Source: Desulfonatronum thioautotrophicum
GTDB taxonomy: Bacteria; Desulfobacterota; Desulfovibrionia; Desulfovibrionales; Desulfonatronaceae
Direction: 5' to 3'
Length of the DNA: 64,000 nucleotides
Assembly (NCBI RefSeq): GCF_000934745.1
Contig: NZ_JYNO01000001.1
Location: 620,001-684,000 of the forward strand
The notes under the pieces are model-generated. The model worked only from the letters and a program-made list of their open reading frames with translations. It was not told where the DNA came from and made no database searches. How positions within the stretch are numbered: the first letter of the stretch is position 1; every line of letters begins with the position of its first letter. The translations under genes were made by a program, and so were the position numbers. Below are positions 52,473 to 60,059 of the stretch, piece after piece.

Positions 52473-53620
52473 GGTAGCCCATCCAGTCTTTCATCTTTGG
52501 CAATCGGTTCGCCAAGAATATCACCCAGGGCTGTACAGACCTTGTCCTGGGCCGCGAAAGTCAAAGCTGGATACATGGGCAGGGAAAATATGTGGGTGGC
52601 CGCCAATTCCGTCTTCGGCAAATCGCCCGCATGGTATCCGAACTGGGCAAATCCGCGCATGGTATGAATAGGCCAAGGGTAACTGATGTTGACCAAGATA
52701 CCCATGTGCTTGAGTTCCGCGATAATACGATCACGATCCGGGTGGGCGCAGACATAGAGGTAATAGACATGCTCGTTGCCCGCCTGAATGCTGGGCAACT
52801 TCAGGGAAGTGGAGGCCAGGAGTCGATCATAACGTTCAGCCAGGGCGCGACGTTTGGCGATATATCCATCCAGACGGCTGAGTTTGCGAAGCAGGATTTC
52901 CGCATGGATTTCATCCAGCCGGGAATTGAAGCCCGGCTCCTCGGAATAGTATGTCGTGTCCATGCCGTAAAAACGCAACCGACGAAGCTTGTGGTCCAGT
53001 TCCGGGTTGCTGGTGACCACCATGCCCGCATCACCGTAGCCGCCCAGCGGCTTGGTGGGATAAAAGGAAAAGACGCCCATGTCGGACATTGATCCGGCTT
53101 TCCGGCCGCGCTGCGTCGCTCCATGGGCTTGGGCGCAATCCTCCATCACGGTCAGCCCGTGCCGTTGGGCAACCTCCTGAACAGCCGCCATGTCCACGCA
53201 TTGTCCATAGAGGTGCACGGGGAGAATGCACCTGGTTCTGGAGGTCACGGCGGCTTCCAGCAAGGAGACGTCCATCAGGTAGGTCTCTGGGTCAATGTCC
53301 ACGAAACGCGGAGCCGCTCCAGCGGCGACAATGGCTGCAGCCGTGGGGACAGCTGTGTTGGAGACGGTGATCACCTCGTCCCCGGGGCCGATGTTCAGGG
53401 CCTTGAGCGCCAGAAAGAGACCGTTGGTTGCGTTGTCCACGCCGATGCCGTGGTCGACGCCGCAGTAGGCCGAAAAGGCGGACTCGAAATTTCTGCCGCT
53501 CTCTCCGAGGACAAGTCGCCCGGAATGCAGGACCTTCAGAATGCCTTCAAGGATGTCGTCCTTTTCCTCTTCCAGTTCCTCAAGGTAGTCCCAGACCTTG
53601 ATCGTGGGCAGTTGGCTCAT
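52469..53620 (-). CDS. DegT/DnrJ/EryC1/StrS sugar aminotransferase
   Basis: 383-aa PLP-dependent aminotransferase. ATG at 53620, with GGGAG about 10 nt upstream; an ORF to 53821 overlaps the next gene and is rejected. 'SGRLVLGESGRNFESAFSAY', 'VDNATNGLFLALKALNIGPG', 'VITVSNTAVPTAAAIVAAG' and the PLP-Lys region 'FSFYPTKPLGGYGDAGMV' (Lys about residue 188) are intact. Adds an amino group from glutamate to a keto sugar nucleotide. With the neighbouring enzymes, position C3 or C4 of a dTDP-deoxyhexose is the likely site. Confidence 0.93.
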   Translation of the reverse strand: MSQLPTIKVWDYLEELEEEKDDILEGILKVLHSGRLVLGESGRNFESAFSAYCGVDHGIGVDNATNGLFLALKALNIGPGDEVITVSNTAVPTAAAIVAAGAAPRFVDIDPETYLMDVSLLEAAVTSRTRCILPVHLYGQCVDMAAVQEVAQRHGLTVMEDCAQAHGATQRGRKAGSMSDMGVFSFYPTKPLGGYGDAGMVVTSNPELDHKLRRLRFYGMDTTYYSEEPGFNSRLDEIHAEILLRKLSRLDGYIAKRRALAERYDRLLASTSLKLPSIQAGNEHVYYLYVCAHPDRDRIIAELKHMGILVNISYPWPIHTMRGFAQFGYHAGDLPKTELAATHIFSLPMYPALTFAAQDKVCTALGDILGEPIAKDERLDGLP

Positions 53621-53621
53621 C

Positions 53622-54629
53622 TTACATGGTCTCCCTGAACCGTTTTGATGGGTGACCGGTCCGAAGACCGGAGGCCATAAGCATTTGTTCCAATACCTCG
53701 GCGTCCTGAAGGAGGACCTTCCGAAACCGAGAGGCCGTGCCGTCAAAGATGCCGTGCAGCACGTCGTGGAGAAACAGCGCGAAAGAATCCGCGGAAGCGA
53801 CGTCAACCCTCGATGGGACATTGTTCCGGGTTATGGTCAGTGTGCCTCGATATTCCGGCGGGGGAGTGTAAATACGCTCGGTATCGCAGGCGTACCGTTC
53901 CGCAATGATCGAAAGGCTGTTACGGTAAATCGTTCCCAGGCTGAAAAAACCCAACAGGACGGATCCGTTGGGATAGGTCAGGGTTGTGCTGAAGGAGATA
54001 TCCACCTGGCCGTCGGGTGTTGTGGCAATCACGTCACAGGCAATGCTATTCGGCAAGGTGTTGAACAGGAATCGACCACAGCTGACGGCATAGGATCCAC
54101 GGTCCAGCAGTGCTCCGGCCCCGAGCCCGGGTTGATACCGGAAGTTGTCCGGATTCAGCGGCGGCGAGGTAAACACGGAAAAGACCGCTTGTGGCGGTAT
54201 GCCCTGTTCATGGATCAGGTCACGGCAGGCCTGGGCCAGGGGGTGATGGGTCCAGACGGTGGCCTCAGCCAGGCAAAGGTTCTGCCTGGCCGCTAAATCA
54301 GCCAGCATTTCCGCGTCAGCCAGGGATGTGGTGGCTGGTTTGTCCAGGACCACGTGAAAGCCCAGTTCCAGGGCGCGTTTGGCAAAGACAGCGTGAAAAC
54401 AGTTGGGCAGGGAAATGTAGCACAGGCAGGGAGGAGTTTCGGACAAAGCCGTCTCGTATTCCCGGAACGTGCGACCCAAACGATCGATGGGCACGGCTGA
54501 TTCCGGTGAACCTGACCGACTGGCGACGTGGATTCTGGCAATCGTGGGTATGGAGAGCAGGGCCGGGAGGACACGACGCTGGACAATGGACGAGAAACCG
54601 AGGATCAGGACATCCATGTTATGGTTCAT
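53622..54629 (-). CDS. Gfo/Idh/MocA family oxidoreductase (keto-sugar reductase)
   Basis: 335 aa. The Rossmann segment is 'VLILGFSSIVQRRVLPALLS', slightly off the usual GxGxxA pattern. 'FHVVLDKPATTSLADAEML' holds the EKP-type motif (here DKP) with the catalytic Lys. 'GAGALLDRGSYAVSCGRFL' is the sugar-side Asp/His-like region. In deoxysugar pathways this family supplies the 3-ketoreductase that follows a 2,3-dehydratase, exactly the neighbour here (start overlaps its stop by 4 bp). Confidence 0.88.
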   Translation of the reverse strand: MNHNMDVLILGFSSIVQRRVLPALLSIPTIARIHVASRSGSPESAVPIDRLGRTFREYETALSETPPCLCYISLPNCFHAVFAKRALELGFHVVLDKPATTSLADAEMLADLAARQNLCLAEATVWTHHPLAQACRDLIHEQGIPPQAVFSVFTSPPLNPDNFRYQPGLGAGALLDRGSYAVSCGRFLFNTLPNSIACDVIATTPDGQVDISFSTTLTYPNGSVLLGFFSLGTIYRNSLSIIAERYACDTERIYTPPPEYRGTLTITRNNVPSRVDVASADSFALFLHDVLHGIFDGTASRFRKVLLQDAEVLEQMLMASGLRTGHPSKRFRETM

Positions 54630-56095
54630 GTCAATCGGGGGGAGCAGGTGGGAAGTTCAGGGCGAAGGCAGGAAAGCAACCCTCGAGCCTCAATATTGAA
54701 AAAATTGTTGAACCGGATGAACTCCTTCATCTGGCGGAGAGTCATCCAGGTGTAGTTGGGCGGCAAGGGAAGGTCGCGGCCGGGGTCCAATTCCAAAACC
54801 TGGTAGCGGTTCTGATCCTGATAAAATCGGCCGCCCTCCTCGGATTGGAGTGCGTCGTACCGTGTCTGGATGCCTTCGCTTTCCAGGAGCAGCGCAGTGA
54901 ACGGAGGGAGGTGTTCAGGGTGATCCGCGTCATAGTTGCCGGGCGTCAACTGGATGGTCGGGGCCATCTCCAGGCGATCGAAATTTCCGGGCTCAACCCG
55001 GGCTTGAACGAGAAAATGGAGAATGTCGTGATGTTTCTGACAAAGAAAACAGATGATGCCGCCTTTGGTGGACTCGATCAAGGGCTGGTGCCATCCGGAC
55101 ACTTCGCGATTGTCAATGGCCACTTCGACGCCGATGACGCGAAAAAACCGATTTTTCTGGTGCCTGATCATGCCGTCTTCAACGAACCAGTCGTGGACAG
55201 TGTTCAGTGGGACGCGCTGCACCTGAAGGCTGTAGGTTGTCTTCATATGGGTCAGCCAGGAAGTCAGGGCGTACATGTCGTGCAGTCCTTCCCGATCCCT
55301 GCTTTGGAACGACCGCAGAATATCGGCCCCAAAGGCCGTCGCATCGGTTGTTCTCCTTGAATATTTCGCGGTGAAGCCATCTCCGGTAAAGCGGGTGCAG
55401 GAGAGGACCGTGCGGGAATCCATGTTGACCAGATTGTCCTCCTGCAGCAGGGCGAACAGCTGTCCCAGGGTCAGCCAGAAAAAACCTTCCTCAACCTTGA
55501 TCGGCTCGTTCTCGCAAACCTGAACGATCATGTTGCGGTTGCGTTTAGCCAAAAAACGGGCACCCTGTTCAGATTGCAGTTGATCAACCAGACATCGGGC
55601 ACGGGTACGGTCGAGAAACCAGCACAGGTAGGGAACCTGTTTGCCTCCGTGGGCCTGGGTATAGTTGCTGTGCGTGGCTTGCACTGTGGGGGATATCTGC
55701 GGGCCGTTGACATTTCCCGGTTCCATCTTGGCCTGGACCAGAAAGTGGAGAACGCCCTTGATGCGTTGGCACAGAAAACCGAGAATACCGATCTCGGGCT
55801 GATTAATGATCGGCTGCATCCAGTGGTGGACATGTCCGAAATTGGTGCGTACGTCCAAACCCTCAATGCTGAAAAAACGTCCGGTGTGGTGCACCAGGTT
55901 GCCGTTGTCTTTTTGAAAATGCCATCCGTCAAGCTGTTCCAGTCCGCGACGTATGACATCAAACCGATGGTTTTGGCGATAGTCCGCGAACCAGTCTCGG
56001 AACGCGGAAAGACTTTCCACGCCTTCAAGACATTGTGCGGATTCCAGGAACAGTCGCTCTGGAGTGGTTAATGAACCCGATGCGGAAGAACTCAT
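54626..56095 (-). CDS. NDP-hexose 2,3-dehydratase
   Basis: 489 aa, two homologous halves as in TylX3/EvaA/SpnO. First half: 'WHFQKDNGNLVHHTGRFFSI', 'IGILGFLCQRIKGVLHFLVQ' and 'AKMEPGNVNG'. Second half: 'HDWFVEDGMIRHQKNRFFRV', 'GGIICFLCQKHHDILHFLVQ' and 'ARVEPGNFDRLEMAPTIQLT'. It removes the C2 hydroxyl of dTDP-4-keto-6-deoxyglucose, giving a 3,4-diketo or enol product that needs immediate reduction or amination. ATGA overlaps on both sides show tight coupling to the ketoisomerase and reductase genes. Confidence 0.93.
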   Translation of the reverse strand: MSSSASGSLTTPERLFLESAQCLEGVESLSAFRDWFADYRQNHRFDVIRRGLEQLDGWHFQKDNGNLVHHTGRFFSIEGLDVRTNFGHVHHWMQPIINQPEIGILGFLCQRIKGVLHFLVQAKMEPGNVNGPQISPTVQATHSNYTQAHGGKQVPYLCWFLDRTRARCLVDQLQSEQGARFLAKRNRNMIVQVCENEPIKVEEGFFWLTLGQLFALLQEDNLVNMDSRTVLSCTRFTGDGFTAKYSRRTTDATAFGADILRSFQSRDREGLHDMYALTSWLTHMKTTYSLQVQRVPLNTVHDWFVEDGMIRHQKNRFFRVIGVEVAIDNREVSGWHQPLIESTKGGIICFLCQKHHDILHFLVQARVEPGNFDRLEMAPTIQLTPGNYDADHPEHLPPFTALLLESEGIQTRYDALQSEEGGRFYQDQNRYQVLELDPGRDLPLPPNYTWMTLRQMKEFIRFNNFFNIEARGLLSCLRPELPTCSPRLT

Positions 56096-56583
56096 GGGTT
56101 TTCCGTCGTCGGCCCAAGGTCGGCGGGAGTTGGTTCGCTGAAAAAGGCGACGTTCTGTTCCGCCAGGTACTCGTCCCAGGTGCGGATGGACCTGGAGCGA
56201 TCATAATGGGTGTTGGCAAAGACGAGAAAGACGCATCCGGGGCTGAAGTCGTACATCCGCACCCAGGTCATTCGCGGCAGGTACAGTCCTTTGCCTGGGT
56301 GTTTCAGGCGGATGCGGCAATGTCGTCTGGCATCGGAAATGACAAGATCCAGGCTGCCGCCCAGCGCCGTCAGGACCTGGTCCGTATCCCGGTGGGCATG
56401 GCCGCCGCGATCTCCTCCTTCTTGGACCTGATGGACGTAAAAAACCCGTTGGATTGGAAACGGAACGGTAATCCCGCTTTCAACAGCCGTAAGTCGTCCG
56501 CGTTCATCGGTATTGTCCATGAAGTCGAGCCATTTTACTGCCTCGATTCCCGAGCTGGTCTGATCACAAAGAGAACTGATCAC
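56092..56583 (-). CDS. FdtA/QdtA-type sugar 3,4-ketoisomerase (cupin)
   Basis: 163 aa, WxcM-like cupin. 'DERGRLTAVESG' and 'RVFYVHQVQEGGDRGGHAHR' followed by 'DTDQVLTALGGSLDLVISD' are the diagnostic FdtA motifs, including the HAHR active-site His pair. It would shift the keto group of dTDP-4-keto-6-deoxyglucose to C3. First gene of the leftward deoxyamino-sugar operon. rmlA and rmlB, needed for the precursor, are not in the window. Confidence 0.9.
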   Translation of the reverse strand: MISSLCDQTSSGIEAVKWLDFMDNTDERGRLTAVESGITVPFPIQRVFYVHQVQEGGDRGGHAHRDTDQVLTALGGSLDLVISDARRHCRIRLKHPGKGLYLPRMTWVRMYDFSPGCVFLVFANTHYDRSRSIRTWDEYLAEQNVAFFSEPTPADLGPTTENP

Positions 56584-56897
56584 TCTGGTCTCCGGCCCCG
56601 TTCCTATTCATGTTGTGGGTGAGGATCATCGCGGCCTGCCACCCTGAAGAATGCATTGGGTGATTCAAAACGACGTATTCGGTGAAGGCTGAAGAATTGG
56701 TCCATACAGCCGTCTTCGTGGCGCGATGTCTACAAGAAAGGAAAGGAATGTGTCCAGTTGTTTTTGTAAGACGTCCGGTGACCAGCTGAGATGCCGCCTT
56801 GCATCCCCAACTTGAGGTGTTGCCATCAGCGCCAGGGGCAGGAATCTGGCTGGTGGATTTCCAGAACCAGCTATTCGTTAACCTCGGAGAGGACTTC
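56584..56897. other. Divergent intergenic region (314 bp)
   Basis: Separates the leftward deoxyamino-sugar operon from the rightward methyltransferase gene, so promoters for both should lie here. I found no convincing promoter hexamers, repeat or RNA gene. Open frames crossing it (leftward 56564-56899, rightward from 56799) have no protein-like features. Confidence 0.6.
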
Positions 56898-57683
56898 ATG
56901 ATTCAGTCTGAATACCCAAGGATTCACAGTTTGGAGACGAGTTACTGGTGGTACCGTGGACTCCATGAGCTGGTCGAGGCGGTACTTCGGGAAAAATCTT
57001 TACTGCACGGCAAACGGTTGCGGATTCTCGACGCTGGATGCGGAACCGGGAGAATGATGCAGGTTGCGGCAGCCTATGGGCACGTTCATGGCCTGGATTG
57101 TTCTCGCGAAGCGGTCGCGTTTTGCCGCAAGAATGGTCTCAACAACGCCCGATGCCAGGATTTGAACGAGTGGACGCCATTAGAACAAACGTTCGATGTG
57201 ATCTTGAGCCTGGATGTCCTCTACCATGCCGCCGTGTCCAGCGACAGTGACGTCATCCGGGCGTTTCATTTCGCGCTCCGTCCACGGGGGCTTTGCATCG
57301 TCAACCTTCCCGCCTTTCCAATCCTTTTCCGCAACCATGACCTGGCCGTGCACACGAAGCGCCGTTACCGCCGAAAGCCGGCAATCCGGCTTTTCGAGGA
57401 ATCCGGCTTTACCGTCCAGAGGGTCACGTATCGCCTTCCCCAGCTTTTTGCCGTAATTTTGCTGAAAAAGGCTCTTCAATCGATCTGTGGCCAAAAAGAG
57501 GAGTCTGATTTGCGGCAGCTTCCTGGTTGGCTGAATTCACTGCTCTTGGGCTTGGTCCGACTTGAGAACCGGATGATTCTCTCCGGGCAAACCATGCCTT
57601 TCGGCAGTTCGCTCTTCCTCGTCGCCCAAAAACAGGATCAGGGCGTTGACCCGGCCACCACCTCCTGGATCAAAACCTCGTAG
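56898..57683 (+). CDS. Class I SAM-dependent methyltransferase
   Basis: 261 aa from ATG 56898, preceded by GGAGAGGA at 56886-56893. 'HSLETSYWWYRGLHELVEAV' is a start seen in methyltransferases of glycan clusters. Motif I is 'ILDAGCGTGRMMQVAAAYG', then 'VHGLDCSREAVAFCRKNGL' and 'FDVILSLDVLYHAAVSSDSD'. 'FHFALRPRGLCIVNLPAFP' is motif III. Target unknown, likely a sugar or lipid-linked intermediate. Its last 46 bp overlap the convergent membrane protein gene. Confidence 0.9.
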   Translation: MIQSEYPRIHSLETSYWWYRGLHELVEAVLREKSLLHGKRLRILDAGCGTGRMMQVAAAYGHVHGLDCSREAVAFCRKNGLNNARCQDLNEWTPLEQTFDVILSLDVLYHAAVSSDSDVIRAFHFALRPRGLCIVNLPAFPILFRNHDLAVHTKRRYRRKPAIRLFEESGFTVQRVTYRLPQLFAVILLKKALQSICGQKEESDLRQLPGWLNSLLLGLVRLENRMILSGQTMPFGSSLFLVAQKQDQGVDPATTSWIKTS

Positions 57684-60013
57684 AGAACGAAACTGCCCCG
57701 GCCATGATAGATCACGCGTGGCTCAACGATGATGAACGAATCCAGATCCAGCGCAAGAACGGCGGTGGTCGCTCCAGGACTGCATGTCAGTTTTTTTCTG
57801 GCCAGGATACGCTCACCGCGATTGGCGGCGACATCAAGTGAAGCAACGCGGTCCTCCTCATTGCAGTTGGAAATTTCAAACTGGTAGGTAATCAGGTATT
57901 CCCCCGGGATAAGCGCGACATGGTTCCCCCAGGCCAGTTCTCCAGGGGGGTCGCGCTCGGGATGAGCGCTTCGGCCCCTGACGCCGTTCTCCAACGTATT
58001 GATTCCGGTTATGGCCCGCATGGAGTGCGGATTGATCCGCAACTCAAACGCAGGCCCTTCATGAAGTCGTCTGGTTTGAATGACGGCATTCGCATCAACC
58101 GACAAGGCCTCGATGTATCGCTGGAGCTTGAAACGGTTGCTTTCAAAACCGGCCTGCGCTGTCAGGCCGACGCCGAGCACCACGACCATGGCGGCAATGG
58201 AAGCCACCCGGTTTCGTTTATTCAACAAGAACAACACCATGGTCATGGCCAGAGCGGTCAGGCCGTAAATGTTCGCCAGCCTATTGTCGGCATCGAACTC
58301 GTCCCGGAAGGATGCATGGGGGAAAAAGATGTCCTGGTACATGGGCATCGAAGTGAGAAAATGCATCGGCAAAATGAACGAGCGTCCCATGGCTGGCAGG
58401 TGCGTCCAGACAAGAACAATCAGAACAGTGGAAAAGAGGCTTAAAAAGAAAAACCAGACGCGGGCCATGTCGCTGACGCGTTCCAGCATCACGGCTGCCC
58501 CGACAAACAGCAGCGGCAAGACGACGATCAAATAGCGTCCGGGGAGACTGGAGCCTCCGGTATACCAATAGAAAGTGGCCGAAGTCAGCAGGCAGGAAAA
58601 AAAAGTTGCGATAATGCCAAGACAAAACAAGCGGTTGTCCTTGTCCACCAACAGCCAGGCGACCATGGCGCCGGCCAGCCAGAATATCACCGGAAAAACT
58701 GAAGCGATGCCGCGATCACTGACAAAGATCTCCCACGCCCCCCAAGGGTAGGAAAACAGGGTCTCGCGGACAGAATATAAGCCAGGCCCGGTGAACAGCA
58801 GGGACTGCACCAGCAGGTAGCCCCCGTATCCTGCCATGCAGATCAGCGTGAAAAGCCCCAGCCGTGTCACCTTGGCCCGGAAGCGCTCCGCTCCCAGCAG
58901 CCCGAACAGGCCGTAAAGGCCGATGCCCATCAGGCTGACCGGAATGAACCGGGTATGCGCGAAGGGCAGGTACACGCAGCACGCCGCCGCGATGAGCAGG
59001 CTCGTCCAGGGGCGATCCCGCTGAGCCGCGATGGCCCAAAAGGTCCAGATCGTCAATGTCGCGGCGAGTACTTCCGGAAGGGCGCGATACGAATAGATGT
59101 GCCAGGAGATGCTGGCTCCCAGCGAGGCCACGGCGAAAAAGGCGGCGACATTTCCCGCCCCCATCCTGCGGCAAAGCAGAAAGAGGCCGGCCAGCCCTGC
59201 TCCGGAAACCAGGCCCAGGACGATGTGTCTGCCCCCCAGCCCCCATTTCCAGGAAGGTGCCAGGAGCAGCGAGAGCCCAAAGGGGTGCACGCTGTAGAAA
59301 GCTTCCCCGCTGGAGTGGCGATGGATATGAAAATTGCCCCGGTTGATTTTCGCCGGATCGTAGACCCCCAGAGCTTCAAGAAGTTGGTTTTTTATATCCA
59401 GATCACGGTCTTCGTACAGGCTTTGGGCCTGAACGAGGTAATGGCCTTCATCACCGGCGTGTTCGCCGACCTTTTTGGAAAACCGGTACCCACCATACGC
59501 GAAGATGATCACGGCAACGAGAAAGATGGTCCAGGCCCACTTCGCTGTACGCCCTGAGTTGATGCTTTCCTGCCTGAACAGTTCCGTCATGATTCGCGCA
59601 AAAAACACGGAAAGTACGGCCAGGAGCACAAATAGGCGGAGGTTCGTGCTGATGAGTGGCGGGACCATGTCCGCGAGGAACATTGGTGTCCAGGCCAGCG
59701 GAAGCAGGGTCAAAGGCGCGAAAATCTTCAGAATTCCGTCCCAGGGGATCTGTCCCGGCAAACTGCCCCGGCGGACGGCAAAGAGGACCATGCCGAAGGA
59801 AACTCCGCTCAAAATCACGAGCAGGGCGAGCACGGGCCAACAGAAGGCCGCCAGGGTCTCCGAAGGCCAGATGAGGAACCGGAGTCCTTCCGTATGAAGC
59901 TGGAGTGGGAAAGCGGGTGGGTTGATGAAAAAATACGCGGTCAGAGCAAGGCAACAGACAATAAGAAATGAAGATATGGCGGCGGAGAGCTTCGCATGAA
60001 TGTGGTGATTCAC
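57638..60013 (-). CDS. Large GT-C-like membrane protein with periplasmic C-terminal domain
   Basis: 791 aa, about twelve or more hydrophobic segments up to about residue 610. A periplasmic loop near residues 190-200 has 'GEHAGDEGHYLVQAQSLYED', an Asp-Glu pair placed as in GT-C transferases, though here it is deeper in the protein than in the GT39-like paralogues. The C-terminal 170 residues are soluble and beta-rich ('GEYLITYQFEISNCNEEDRV'). No specific family named. 46 bp separate it from the interrupted GT-C gene upstream, on the same strand. Confidence 0.82.
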   Translation of the reverse strand: MNHHIHAKLSAAISSFLIVCCLALTAYFFINPPAFPLQLHTEGLRFLIWPSETLAAFCWPVLALLVILSGVSFGMVLFAVRRGSLPGQIPWDGILKIFAPLTLLPLAWTPMFLADMVPPLISTNLRLFVLLAVLSVFFARIMTELFRQESINSGRTAKWAWTIFLVAVIIFAYGGYRFSKKVGEHAGDEGHYLVQAQSLYEDRDLDIKNQLLEALGVYDPAKINRGNFHIHRHSSGEAFYSVHPFGLSLLLAPSWKWGLGGRHIVLGLVSGAGLAGLFLLCRRMGAGNVAAFFAVASLGASISWHIYSYRALPEVLAATLTIWTFWAIAAQRDRPWTSLLIAAACCVYLPFAHTRFIPVSLMGIGLYGLFGLLGAERFRAKVTRLGLFTLICMAGYGGYLLVQSLLFTGPGLYSVRETLFSYPWGAWEIFVSDRGIASVFPVIFWLAGAMVAWLLVDKDNRLFCLGIIATFFSCLLTSATFYWYTGGSSLPGRYLIVVLPLLFVGAAVMLERVSDMARVWFFFLSLFSTVLIVLVWTHLPAMGRSFILPMHFLTSMPMYQDIFFPHASFRDEFDADNRLANIYGLTALAMTMVLFLLNKRNRVASIAAMVVVLGVGLTAQAGFESNRFKLQRYIEALSVDANAVIQTRRLHEGPAFELRINPHSMRAITGINTLENGVRGRSAHPERDPPGELAWGNHVALIPGEYLITYQFEISNCNEEDRVASLDVAANRGERILARKKLTCSPGATTAVLALDLDSFIIVEPRVIYHGRGSFVLYEVLIQEVVAGSTP

Positions 60014-60059
60014 GGATGGTTCCTGAAGAGTTGGTCTTTGTTGATGGAGTGTGAATACG

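Noticed and set aside
54343-54362. CACGTGAAA sequence resembling half a parS
   Set aside because: Only about 10 of 16 consensus positions match.
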